Counted from the first letter of the stretch, positions 37,758 to 45,220 are shown. The stretch: 47,311 nt of DNA from Desulfatibacillum sp. (GCA_016342355.1 JAEINP010000040.1:1-47311); one strand, 5' to 3'. Notes: generated by a model not told the origin, from the letters alone. Numbers and translations are program-made.

Positions 37758-38630
37758 ATGAGAGTCCCAAACAGCACCATCACAAGCAATGTAGTCTTTG
37801 GTTTGGGTCGCCTGACCACGGAACTGGACAAGGCGAATTTGCAGCTTGCCAGCCAAAGGAAAATACTGACCATGGCGGACGATCCCTCGGGCCTGTTACA
37901 GGTCATGAATCTCAGGTCTGACATGAGTTATATGGATCAGTTAAACCGGAATATCTCCCTTGGCAGAACATGGCTGACCGCCTCGGAAAGCGCTCTGACC
38001 AGCGTCCAGGACATCGTTACCGAGGCCAATCTGCTGGCAGTCCAGATGGGCTCGGATAACGTGGGCTCCGCGGAGCGTCAGGCAGCCGCCGAAGCGGTCC
38101 AGGGGTTTTTGGAAACCATGGTTACCCAAGGCAATTCCACAGTGGGCGGAAGATACATATTTGCCGGCTCTGACAACGATTCCCCAGCCTTTTCCCTGGC
38201 CGGAAGCACCGTCACTTACGATGGGGATTCCACGCCCTTTGCCGTGCGGATCAGCCGGGAGTCTTATGTGACAGTGGGGGGGGACGGGGACGCTATTTTT
38301 GGAGACCTGTTCACCACTCTATCGGATTTGAAAACCGCCCTGGAAAACAATGACGGCGCAGGGGTTCGGGACCAGATGGACAAACTGGATTCCGCTTACG
38401 ATCGGATTGACGGGAATATTTCCAGGATAGGTGGCCGTGGAGTCCGCCTGGACACCCGGGAGAGCATCCTCGCGGACATCAAACTGGCCAATACCGAAAG
38501 ACTTTCCTCTCTGGAGGACGTGGATTATGCCGAGGCTGCCGTGCATCTGGCTGCCGTTGAAACCGCTTATAAGGCTGCACTGTCGGCCGCATCTCAGGTG
38601 TTAAATGTGTCACTGGTTGATTATCTGTAA
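37758..38630 (+). CDS. flgL: Hook-filament junction protein FlgL (HAP3)
   Basis: 290 residues. MRVPNSTITSNVVFGLGRLT at the start, the flagellin-like MADDPSGLLQVMNLRSDM in the D1 region, and the C-terminal DYAEAAVHLAAVETAYKAAL helix are diagnostic. Binds FlgK and the first flagellin subunits. The 60-base gap after flgK contains GGGAGGG-type sequence but no promoter that I recognise. Confidence 0.95.
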   Translation: MRVPNSTITSNVVFGLGRLTTELDKANLQLASQRKILTMADDPSGLLQVMNLRSDMSYMDQLNRNISLGRTWLTASESALTSVQDIVTEANLLAVQMGSDNVGSAERQAAAEAVQGFLETMVTQGNSTVGGRYIFAGSDNDSPAFSLAGSTVTYDGDSTPFAVRISRESYVTVGGDGDAIFGDLFTTLSDLKTALENNDGAGVRDQMDKLDSAYDRIDGNISRIGGRGVRLDTRESILADIKLANTERLSSLEDVDYAEAAVHLAAVETAYKAALSAASQVLNVSLVDYL

Positions 38631-38657
38631 ATGATATACCATGCCACGGAGGGCTAA

Positions 38658-38906
38658 ATGCTTGTTCTGACAAGGAAGTCCGGTCAAAGAATCAGTATCG
38701 GAGACGATATTGTCTTGCATGTTCTTGAAATCAAGGGCACTCAGGTACGTATTGGGGTGGAAGCTCCAAGGGGTGTGGGGGTTCACCGTTTTGAGGTCTA
38801 CCAGCGCATTCAGGCGGAAAATCAGGTGGCTGCCTCCATGGACCAGGATGGCCTTGCGGGCGCTGCCAGTTTTTTTGATCAAATCCAGTTTAAAAAAGAG
38901 AAGTGA
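38658..38906 (+). CDS. csrA: Carbon storage/translational regulator CsrA
   Basis: RNA-binding dimer that blocks or stabilises target mRNAs by binding GGA in loops. 82 residues with the intact core [39 protein letters not shown]; the RNA-contacting Leu4 and Arg44 are present. The C-terminal tail is about 20 residues longer than in E. coli, as is common where FliW regulates CsrA. Its own ribosome site lies in CGGAGGG, so autoregulation is possible. Overlaps or abuts fliW. Confidence 0.96.
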   Translation: MLVLTRKSGQRISIGDDIVLHVLEIKGTQVRIGVEAPRGVGVHRFEVYQRIQAENQVAASMDQDGLAGAASFFDQIQFKKEK

Positions 38907-38914
38907 GTGGGAAT

Positions 38915-39403
38915 ATGACCCAGTGTCAAAAATCTGTAGCGGAAGATGGTCGGGATATGACTGTGAAAATAGAAACCACACGATTTGGCATCCTGGAAGT
39001 CACGGAAGACAAGATTATTTCCATGCAATCGGGAATGATCGGTTTCGGGGAATATAAACGCTTCATCATTGTCCAGCACAAGGGCGACACGCCGTTTTTT
39101 TGGTTCCAGGCGGTGGATGAGCCTTCCCTGGCCTTTGTGCTTACAAATCCCAATTTTTTCTTGCCTGAGTACAATGTCTCGCCCTCTGTGGTGAAGCGGG
39201 AAACCGGTTGGGATTGCGACCCGGAAACCAGTGAAGACCTGGAACTATATGTCACGGTGCGTATTCCCCCCGATGATCCCCGGAATATGACCGCCAATCT
39301 GATCGGGCCCATTGTGGTGAACAACAAGACCATGGAAGCGGTCCAACTAGTCATAGCCAAAAGCAAATACAGCCATCGCTACAAGATAGTAAAGCAAGAA
39401 TAG
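38915..39403 (+). CDS. fliW: Flagellar assembly factor FliW
   Basis: Binds either flagellin or CsrA, so that CsrA is released when flagellin has been exported. From the ATG at 38915 the protein has 162 residues. The typical FliW start (VKIETTRFGILEV) follows the ATG at 38957, which would give 148 residues and may be the real start; a GTG at 38903 overlapping csrA is also in frame. Core motifs GMIGFGEYKRFIIVQHKGDT, FFWFQAVDEPSLAFVLTNP and the C-terminal AVQLVIAKSKYSHRY are intact. No flagellin gene is adjacent. Confidence 0.94.
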   Translation: MTQCQKSVAEDGRDMTVKIETTRFGILEVTEDKIISMQSGMIGFGEYKRFIIVQHKGDTPFFWFQAVDEPSLAFVLTNPNFFLPEYNVSPSVVKRETGWDCDPETSEDLELYVTVRIPPDDPRNMTANLIGPIVVNNKTMEAVQLVIAKSKYSHRYKIVKQE

Positions 39404-39420
39404 TCCGGCTATTTTTTTCT
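39399..39420 (+). terminator. Intrinsic terminator at the end of the flagellar cluster
   Basis: AATAG (39399-39403) and CTATT (39409-39413) form a short stem with loop TCCGG, followed by a T-run to 39418. It includes the fliW stop codon and separates fliW from the convergent gene on the - strand. Confidence 0.65.
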
Positions 39421-39594
39421 TTCCTCGAACAACAGGCAATCCTGCCCGGTTTCCCTTTTGACCTTTATCCATGGGCTTTGGCGGGATTTAAAGCCCATGG
39501 CCCGGCATCCATATGGGAATACCTTGTCCCAAGTAAGGTAATGATGCCTGCATTTCCAGCAAGGCGTTGCTCTCCCGGGTGTTTTCTCTTTCAA
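39409..39594 (-). CDS. Small Cys-rich conserved protein (often labelled uracil-DNA glycosylase)
   Basis: 61 residues with four cysteines in a CWKC ... YGCRAMGF ... GQDCLLF arrangement that could bind a metal. The strongly patterned middle (YLTWDKVFPYGCRAMGFKSR) is typical of a conserved short protein of Proteobacteria that databases, as I recall, often call uracil-DNA glycosylase; I see no glycosylase motif and do not endorse that. The start would be TTG at 39594 with AGGG six bases upstream. It is the only - strand gene in the window and converges on fliW. Identification as a real gene rests on the cysteine pattern. Confidence 0.7.
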   Translation of the reverse strand: MKEKTPGRATPCWKCRHHYLTWDKVFPYGCRAMGFKSRQSPWIKVKRETGQDCLLFEERKK

Positions 39595-39721
39595 ATCAAT
39601 CCCTGCTGCTGTCTGTGGTTTGTTTTTTGCATTCCGTTGGTATTATGGCAGTTGTCCTGTTTCATAAAAGCCCTTGCTTGCACGAGCCGTTCCAAAACCT
39701 TTGTTCGGAATGAAAAGGTTC

Positions 39722-39748
39722 TTGACCAGAAACGGGTAGATGTATACT
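39722..39748 (+). promoter_or_regulatory. Possible sigma-70 promoter of the TPR lipoprotein
   Basis: TTGACC (39722-39727) and TATACT (39743-39748) with a 15-base spacer lie 47 bases before the ATG at 39795. The spacer is short, so this is tentative. Confidence 0.35.
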
Positions 39749-39794
39749 GTTTATAGGATGTTGCAAAAATAACGAGTTTCTGCGGGAGTGGAAA

Positions 39795-40631
39795 ATGCCT
39801 CTATTAAAAATAGTCAAAAAAATGACGAGAGCTTTTATGGCGACAGCACTTGTCCTTTCCCTCACAGGGTGTAGCTGGATCAACTGGCCCTGGAGCGAGA
39901 AGATCGATCCCCAGATGGAAGCCGCCCACAGAAAGCTGGATACCATATCCACCAACACGGACATCATCAATCAGCAGGTGACTTCCGCCAATAAACGTTT
40001 GTCTGTGCTGGAACAAAGGCTGTTGAATATGGAGGGGCAGCTAGGCAGTATGGAGATGTTGCTGGAGCCCACGATGATAAAATCCATGGAAAACACCCTG
40101 AGCCGGGATGCTACCGCAGGCGCCGAAAGCGCTCCGTTGGAACCCACGCCCTATCCCATGGACCCACCAATCATAGTCCAGGTCGCCAGCAAACCTGCGC
40201 TTTCTCCGTCCAAATCTCCGGAAGACCAGTACGCTGCCGCTTACCGTTTATACCAAAACCGGGACCGGGAAAAGGCCATCAGCGCCTTTGAATCTTTTTT
40301 GCGGGACTACCCGGGTCACGACCTGGCAGATAACGCCCAGTACTGGATCGGCGAAGCCTATTACGATGGGAAGATGTACCCGGAAGCCATCCAGGCTTTT
40401 AAATCCGTAGTAAAGAACTATCCTGAAAAGGACAAGGCCCCGGCAGCCCTTCTTAAAATCGGATACTCCTACCTGGCTGTGGAAAATTTGGAACAGGCCT
40501 CCCAATACCTGAGACAGGTTGTGACGGACTATCCCTTTTCCGACCTGGTGGGCATAGCCCGCGCCAAGCTGGCGGACCTCCAGCCTGCCAAGGGGGCGTC
40601 CGACGCTTTTCCCAACGGCTCAGGCTCTTGA
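39795..40631 (+). CDS. CpoB/YbgF-like TPR lipoprotein
   Basis: 278 residues. Lipoprotein signal with lipobox SLTGC (Cys26). A coiled-coil segment (about 38-85: repeating Leu/Ile in HRKLDTISTNTDIINQQVTS onward) is followed by a linker and three tetratricopeptide units (about 150-265: AAAYRLYQNRDREKAISAFE, AQYWIGEAYYDGKMYPEAIQ, ALLKIGYSYLAVENLEQASQ). This is the layout of YbgF/CpoB, which works with the Tol-Pal system and peptidoglycan synthesis. No tol or pal gene is nearby, so the link to Tol is not shown. Followed at once by a clear terminator. Confidence 0.85.
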   Translation: MPLLKIVKKMTRAFMATALVLSLTGCSWINWPWSEKIDPQMEAAHRKLDTISTNTDIINQQVTSANKRLSVLEQRLLNMEGQLGSMEMLLEPTMIKSMENTLSRDATAGAESAPLEPTPYPMDPPIIVQVASKPALSPSKSPEDQYAAAYRLYQNRDREKAISAFESFLRDYPGHDLADNAQYWIGEAYYDGKMYPEAIQAFKSVVKNYPEKDKAPAALLKIGYSYLAVENLEQASQYLRQVVTDYPFSDLVGIARAKLADLQPAKGASDAFPNGSGS

Positions 40632-40634
40632 AAC

Positions 40635-40658
40635 CAGGGCAAGAGCGCCCTGTTTTTT
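40635..40658 (+). terminator. Intrinsic terminator after the TPR lipoprotein
   Basis: CAGGGC (40635-40640) and GCCCTG (40647-40652) form a 6-bp G-C rich stem with a 6-base loop, followed directly by six T. A textbook Rho-independent terminator. Confidence 0.9.
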
Positions 40659-40736
40659 ACACTATCACTTATGGAACGGCATGCCATTAAAGAACATGCC
40701 TGATTTCATTCTGAATAACTCTATTTTTCCTCGTTC

Positions 40737-40765
40737 TTGACAAACTCTCTAGTCAATGACATCAT
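40737..40765 (+). promoter_or_regulatory. Possible promoter and operator of the first tetR gene
   Basis: TTGACA (40737-40742) with CATCAT (40760-40765) at 17 bases could be a sigma-70 promoter. The outer parts form an inverted repeat TTGAC (40737) / GTCAA (40752-40756), a likely binding site for the TetR protein encoded at 40978. The rest of the gap (40659-40977) holds no gene that I see. Confidence 0.4.
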
Positions 40766-40977
40766 GCCCCCTTATGCTCCCTCTTAGTGAGCATATCTTT
40801 GTTAACTTTTTGAAACTAAACAGTATTAATCTAAACGGATTGCTTGTAATGCTAATCATTGAGGGACTCTTTCCTTCTGTCCGGCTTTTTCTTGACAGAG
40901 AAATACCATGCGGTATATTGTGTCAGTAAGGGAAAACAGGCTTTCCATATAACCCAGATAGGAACGGTATATTTCCC

Positions 40978-41595
40978 ATGATTTGCCACGAACTCACCAA
41001 AGCGGAAAGAACGCGCCAGTTCATCATTGAAACTGCGGCCCCCATTTTTAACAAGCAGGGTTTTGCGGGAACCTCCCTTTCTGACATCACGGATGCCACT
41101 GGGCTTACCAAGGGCAGTATTTATGGGAATTTCAAGAACAAGGACGAACTGGCTCTCCGGGTTTATGACTATAATGTAAGCCTTGTGGAGCAGGCTTTTA
41201 TAGACGAAATGGTCGGAGTGACTTCCAGCATCGAAAGGCTCATGGGCTATCCCCGTGCATATCGCAGGTTGTACAGGGACCTTTTGGATAAGGGGGGATG
41301 CCCCCTGCTCAATACCCTGGTGGAGGCGGATGACACCCACGAGAAACTCCTTAAAAGGGCAGTGGACACCATTGACAGATGGAAAAAAACCATTGCCGGA
41401 ATCATTCAAAAAGGGCTGGTCCGCGGGGAGATTCGCACCGGGACAGACCCTTTTCGCATTGCCGAGTTGATGATCTCGCTGTTCGAAGGCGGAGGCCTTC
41501 TTGCCAAGGCCACGGGCGATAAAAGTTACGCCCTGGCTGTCATGGACCACGTGGAGAGCATTATTTGTTCCCTGGACGTTAGCTACAGAGCCTGA
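40978..41595 (+). CDS. TetR-family transcriptional regulator (first copy)
   Basis: 205 residues. The N-terminal helix-turn-helix is typical: FIIETAAPIFNKQGFAGTSL, SDITDATGLTKGSIYGNFKN KDELA. The C-terminal ligand domain (about 75-200) is of the common TetR type. It lies directly upstream of a flavin oxidoreductase of the Old Yellow Enzyme family, the arrangement of the nemR-nemA pair, in which the repressor senses electrophiles. By analogy it may repress the following gene; the ligand here is unknown. ATG at 40978. Confidence 0.9.
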   Translation: MICHELTKAERTRQFIIETAAPIFNKQGFAGTSLSDITDATGLTKGSIYGNFKNKDELALRVYDYNVSLVEQAFIDEMVGVTSSIERLMGYPRAYRRLYRDLLDKGGCPLLNTLVEADDTHEKLLKRAVDTIDRWKKTIAGIIQKGLVRGEIRTGTDPFRIAELMISLFEGGGLLAKATGDKSYALAVMDHVESIICSLDVSYRA

Positions 41596-41634
41596 AATTT
41601 TCCCTGCAAGACCCGTACTCACTTAATGCTTCCC

Positions 41635-41670
41635 ATGGCCTATGGAAGGCCATCTTCCCATTTTTTTTTT
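41635..41670 (+). terminator. Terminator, or attenuator with two competing hairpins
   Basis: Hairpin A pairs ATGGCCT (41635-41641) with AGGCCAT (41647-41653). Hairpin B pairs GGAAG (41644-41648) with CTTCC (41654-41658) and is followed by CA and ten T (41661-41670). The two cannot form together. B is a normal intrinsic terminator between the regulator and the oxidoreductase. Confidence 0.6.
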
Positions 41671-41689
41671 CAGTCAGGAGCTTATTATC

Positions 41690-42793
41690 ATGAGCATCAT
41701 GTTCGAGACCACCCGCATAGGAAACCTGGAACTTGCCAACCGCTTTGTACGATCCGCCACCTGGGAAGGCATGGCTACGAAAGAGGGCGCCATGACGCCC
41801 CGGCTGCTTGCAATGAACGAAGAACTTGCCAAGGGAGGCGTGGGGCTTATCATTGCCAGCCATGCCTACGTGAGCGAGGAAGGCCAGGCTACGCCTCTGC
41901 AGACAGGCATTTATAAGGACGAACTGGTCCCCGGTCTCCGGGAGATGGTGGACCGGGTGCACAGCCATGGAGGAAAAATTGTGGCACAATTGGCCCATGG
42001 CGGGAGGTTTGCCAGCGAGGCCTTGACAGGCCAGCCCGCGTGGATGGTTTCCGAATGGGACGGCCAGGATAAAAATCCGGGTCGGGTGCTGACACCGGAT
42101 GATATCGCCATTTTGGCGGAAAAATTCGGGCAGGCTGCTTCCCGGGCCAAAGCAGCGGGTTTTGACGGCGTGCAGATTCATTCCGGTCATGGATACCTGT
42201 TGAGCCAGTTTCTCTCTCCGGTCATGAATCAGCGCACAGACCAGTACGGGGGCTCCATTGAAAACCGGAGCAAGGCCCACATGGAGGTTTATCAGGCTAT
42301 CCGGGACGCCGTAGGGCCGGACTATCCGGTGATGATCAAGCTCAATGGCAGCGATTTTTTGGAAAACGGCCTGGAGGCCGAGGATTCCCTGGTTGTGGCC
42401 CAGGCCTTGGAAAAGGCGGGATTGGACGCCCTGGAATTGACCGGGGGCATTTTGTCCAGCCGAAAGTTTTCGCCCTCCCGGGCCAACATCAACACTCCGG
42501 AAAAGGAAGCCTATTTTCGGGATCAAGCCCGTTTTTTCAAGGAAAAACTGGGAATCCCCCTTATTCTGGTAGGTGGCATGCGATCCTTTGATCTGGCGGA
42601 GCAGTTGGTCAGCCAGGGGGTAGCCGATTATGTATCCATGTCCCGGCCTTTTATCCGCGAGCCGGATTTGATCAACCGCTGGAAGTCCGGGGACAGGTCT
42701 CCGGCCAAATGCATATCCGACAATCTGTGCTTTCAGCCGGGCCGGGCCGGGGAAGGCATCCGGTGCGTCACGGCGGAGCGGGAAAAAAAATAG
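41690..42793 (+). CDS. NADH:flavin oxidoreductase (Old Yellow Enzyme family)
   Basis: 367 residues from the ATG at 41690 (AGGAG nine bases upstream); the frame extends to 41642 through a T10 run that is not coding. Single TIM-barrel FMN domain: LANRFVRSATWEG near the start, IVAQLAHGGR, GFDGVQIHSGHGYLLSQFLS, PVMNQRTDQYGG and SRPFIREPDLINRW. The C-terminal CISDNLCFQPGRAGEGIRC keeps cysteines but not the full iron-sulfur cluster pattern of 2,4-dienoyl-CoA reductases, and the protein ends after the barrel. It probably reduces activated C=C bonds or similar electrophiles. Substrate unknown. Confidence 0.92.
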   Translation: MSIMFETTRIGNLELANRFVRSATWEGMATKEGAMTPRLLAMNEELAKGGVGLIIASHAYVSEEGQATPLQTGIYKDELVPGLREMVDRVHSHGGKIVAQLAHGGRFASEALTGQPAWMVSEWDGQDKNPGRVLTPDDIAILAEKFGQAASRAKAAGFDGVQIHSGHGYLLSQFLSPVMNQRTDQYGGSIENRSKAHMEVYQAIRDAVGPDYPVMIKLNGSDFLENGLEAEDSLVVAQALEKAGLDALELTGGILSSRKFSPSRANINTPEKEAYFRDQARFFKEKLGIPLILVGGMRSFDLAEQLVSQGVADYVSMSRPFIREPDLINRWKSGDRSPAKCISDNLCFQPGRAGEGIRCVTAEREKK

Positions 42794-42801
42794 AGGGCGC
42801 C

Positions 42802-43224
42802 ATGAACCATAAACTGATTTTTTTTGCAATTCTTTGTCTTGCCATGTGGCTCGGGCCAGGTTGCGGCCCTTCCAGGCCCGTGCTTTACCCCAACGCCCAT
42901 TACACCCAGGTTGGCAAGGCCCAGGCCCAGGCTGATATAAAGGACTGTATTCGCATGGCGAAGGAAAGCGGCGTGACTCCCGGCCAGGGAAAAAAGGTCG
43001 CCAAAAATACGGCGGCAGGGTCAGCCGTAGGCGCGGTTGTGGGCGGCGCTGTGGGGTCCATGAGCGGCGACTTTGGCAGAGGCGCAGCCATTGGCGCTGT
43101 GGGCGGCGGGGCAGGGGGCTTTGCCCGGGGCGTTTTCAACTCAGGAGAGCCGAACCCTGTTTATAAAAATTTTGTAGACAGATGCCTGCGCGAAAAAGGC
43201 TATGAGCCCATGGGCTGGCAATAG
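42802..43224 (+). CDS. Glycine-zipper outer-membrane-type lipoprotein
   Basis: 140 residues from the ATG at 42802, with GAGGG upstream and overlapping the end region of the previous gene. A signal-like N-terminus ends in LGPGC (Cys21). The middle (about 72-112) is a glycine-zipper stretch, AAGSAVGAVVGGAVGSMSGD, GRGAAIGAVGGGAGGFARG. The C-terminal YKNFVDRCLREKGYEPMGW is a pattern often seen in this class. Such proteins insert in or sit at the outer membrane; the specific role is unknown. Confidence 0.85.
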   Translation: MNHKLIFFAILCLAMWLGPGCGPSRPVLYPNAHYTQVGKAQAQADIKDCIRMAKESGVTPGQGKKVAKNTAAGSAVGAVVGGAVGSMSGDFGRGAAIGAVGGGAGGFARGVFNSGEPNPVYKNFVDRCLREKGYEPMGWQ

Positions 43225-43332
43225 TTTTTTGGGGTTTGGAACACGATTTCAGGCTGGGCCGCCACAATTTGCGTGTGGACAATGTTGAACTCTTTGTGTA
43301 AACAGTTTGTTTACTAAATAGTGGAAAATGCC

Positions 43333-43362
43333 GACTAAATTGTGAAAGACGATTCTTTAGTC
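43333..43362. repeat. Inverted repeat upstream of the STAS gene
   Basis: GACTAAA (43333-43339) and TTTAGTC (43356-43362) are separated by 16 bases, 47 bases before the next ATG. It may be a regulator binding site or a leader hairpin. The rest of 43225-43408 is AT-rich and empty. Confidence 0.4.
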
Positions 43363-43408
43363 AGCCTTTCAGGCCATTGGACAGAAGGTTAAACAGCAAG
43401 GAGAACAT

Positions 43409-43786
43409 ATGCCGCTCACCATCAAACTAACTTTGAAGTCCACCGGTTATATGGTGATTCACCTGGGAGGTTCCCTGGACACCATTACCTCCACCCAACT
43501 GGAAAAAAAGGTGGATGAAGTCCTTGCAGGGGCGCCAACCATGCTGACTTTTGACATGGAAAATCTGGAGTACATGAGCAGCGCCGGTGTGCGCGTGATC
43601 CTCAAGACAGTCAAGGGATTGGAAAAAAACAAAGGTAAAACCACCTTTGTCAATCTTCAGCCCCAGATCAAGAAGGTCTTTGAAATCATACGCGCTATGC
43701 CCGATATGAGTATTTTTTCCAGCGTGGCCGAACTGGATGAATATCTGGATTCCATGCAAAAACGGGTGCTTGGCAAGGAAGATTGA
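43409..43786 (+). CDS. STAS-domain anti-sigma factor antagonist
   Basis: 125 residues of the SpoIIAA/RsbV type. The phosphorylatable serine region reads NLEYMSSAGVRVILKTVKGL (about residues 50-70), where a kinase anti-sigma factor would act. Strands before (YMVIHLGGSLDTITS) and helices after complete the single domain. AAGGAG five bases before the ATG. No partner kinase or phosphatase is nearby, so the pathway is unknown. Confidence 0.9.
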   Translation: MPLTIKLTLKSTGYMVIHLGGSLDTITSTQLEKKVDEVLAGAPTMLTFDMENLEYMSSAGVRVILKTVKGLEKNKGKTTFVNLQPQIKKVFEIIRAMPDMSIFSSVAELDEYLDSMQKRVLGKED

Positions 43787-43952
43787 TGCGAAGCAGGTGA
43801 ACAGGCGTTCCCGATGGTAACACCGGGTTAATGGCATAAAGCGTTTGAATGGCTGCTTTTAATAGGGTTTGAGCAGGTCTGCATATGACCGTGGAAGCCC
43901 TTAAGACCGCAGCCTGGATTGTCTTTTAAAAACCTTATCAGGAGTAGTTGGA

Positions 43953-44576
43953 ATGAACGTCCCATCAAGGATATTGTGCAGCATCATAGTGATTACCTTT
44001 TTGTGCCTGCCAGGCTGCACCAAGACCAAGGTTGCCTCCACCTGGAAGTCGGAAGATCTCAAACGCGGTCCCATGGAAAGGGTTCTGGTTGTGGGTATGT
44101 GTACGGACCCCTCCACCAGAGAGCTGTTTGAGAGCGTGTTTGCCCTGGAAGTATTGAAATACAAGGTGGGCGCCATCACCGGTTATGAAACGTTCCCCTC
44201 CAACCTCTGCCCCACAGTGGAAGCCATCAAGGAAAAATGCCGGGAACTGAATGTGGACAGCGTTCTGGTGGTTCGGGCCATTTCTCAGCAGGAAACGCCT
44301 ATTTATCAGCCTCCTCCCACTTTTGAGACCACTTTGGAACCCGTGCCCTTTGACGGATACCTGACCAAGTCCGCATCCATGGGAATCCAGACCGGTTCCT
44401 ATAAGCGCCGGATGAACATCCGGCTCCAGACCCGGGTGTTTGACGTGGCTACAGAAAAACAAATTTGGTCTGCCAAGACCAACACCATAAATCCTGAATC
44501 CACCTATGACCTGGTGGACAAATTCAGCGAAGAAATCATCAAGGCCCTGAAAAAAGATGGCCTCATAGGCCGTTAG
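43953..44576 (+). CDS. Lipoprotein of unknown function
   Basis: 207 residues. The signal peptide ends in a good lipobox CLPGC (Cys22). The mature part has alternating strands (VASTWKSEDL, MERVLVVGMC, DSVLVVRAIS, MNIRLQTRVFDVATEKQIWS) and a final helix, a pattern seen in DUF4136-like envelope lipoproteins. AGGAG lies upstream. I do not recognise a specific family. It follows the STAS gene by 166 bases and may be transcribed separately. Confidence 0.8.
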   Translation: MNVPSRILCSIIVITFLCLPGCTKTKVASTWKSEDLKRGPMERVLVVGMCTDPSTRELFESVFALEVLKYKVGAITGYETFPSNLCPTVEAIKEKCRELNVDSVLVVRAISQQETPIYQPPPTFETTLEPVPFDGYLTKSASMGIQTGSYKRRMNIRLQTRVFDVATEKQIWSAKTNTINPESTYDLVDKFSEEIIKALKKDGLIGR

Positions 44577-44598
44577 GGATGCCCAATACATTGAGAAA

Positions 44599-44631
44599 GA
44601 GTGGAATTTACGAAATAGGTAAATTCCACTC
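44599..44631 (+). terminator. Perfect 13-bp hairpin after the lipoprotein gene
   Basis: Positions 44599-44611 pair exactly with 44619-44631 around a 7-base loop. It lies 22 bases after the stop codon. There is no T-run, so it may be a weak terminator, an RNA-stabilising hairpin or a mobile-element relic. Confidence 0.5.
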
Positions 44632-44674
44632 CCTTCCCAATACGGGTATGGTTACGACCCCATAGGGCGGTGCG

Positions 44675-44942
44675 GTGGACCCCAAAAGTTGGACAAAGGC
44701 TAATCTATGAGTCAGATTCAATCAGGAGAATCTGACACAATGGGAAAGAAGCGCAACAGCTACAGTCCGCAGTTCAAGGCCAAGGCGGCTCTGGAAGCTC
44801 CCAGGAACGAGCAGACAGCCGCCCAACTTTCAGCCAAATACGGCTTCACACCACCATGATCAGCAGTTGGAAAAAGGCTCTCCTGGACGGTGTGTCCGAG
44901 GTTTTCACTAAAGGAAAAAAATCACCAACGCGGTTCCAGTGA
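44675..44942 (+). mobile_element. Remnant of an IS3-family insertion sequence (left end)
   Basis: The left end TGGACCCCAAAAGTTGGACA (44676-44695) is typical of IS3-family inverted repeats, followed by the start of an orfA gene (44740). Neither orfB nor a right end is present; the sequence leaves the IS pattern near 44920. A perfect 9-bp inverted repeat (GTCAGATTC 44711-44719, GAATCTGAC 44728-44736) encloses the orfA ribosome site. Confidence 0.75.
44740..44942 (+). pseudogene. IS3-family transposase OrfA fragment, frameshifted
   Basis: The ATG at 44740 starts [18 protein letters not shown], the standard opening of IS3-type OrfA with its helix-turn-helix, but meets a stop at 44857-44859. One base lost near 44847 explains this: the next frame continues [18 protein letters not shown], the expected OrfA sequence, then diverges and stops at 44942. 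It is a dead fragment. The remaining stretch to 45032 holds nothing that I recognise. Confidence 0.85.
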
Positions 44943-45032
44943 CGCTGGTTCACACCCCTTCATTCCTGTTACAAAAATCGTTTTTTGCATTTTAAAAATC
45001 TCCAACTCCAAAAAATTATATCGAAAAATCGG

Positions 45033-45087
45033 TTGACACCCCACTCAAATCGTTATACTAACCATTTAGTTTAACCAAACGGTTAGT
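45033..45087 (+). promoter_or_regulatory. Promoter with palindromic TetR-type operator before the second tetR gene
   Basis: TTGACA (45033-45038) and TATACT (45054-45059) form a promoter with a 15-base spacer. An inverted repeat ACTAACC (45057-45063) / GGTTAGT (45081-45087) covers the -10, and a tighter one, TAACC (45072-45076) / GGTTA (45081-45085), is nested inside it. This arrangement fits autorepression by the TetR protein at 45221. Confidence 0.7.
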
Positions 45088-45220
45088 TAAATAGCGGCCA
45101 TAAGGGCCCGCATCAAGCACAGCCCGGCCGCCGACCTTCACAAAATGCAATTCGACTCGTTTTCACTTCAGTTTCATGCTCTATTTCAGGTTTTACAATT
45201 TTTTTACATAGGAGTCCTTT

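Noticed and set aside
39478-39756. Open frame on the + strand after fliW
   Set aside because: It overlaps the Cys-rich - strand gene and the promoter region of the TPR lipoprotein, with no ribosome site or recognisable product.
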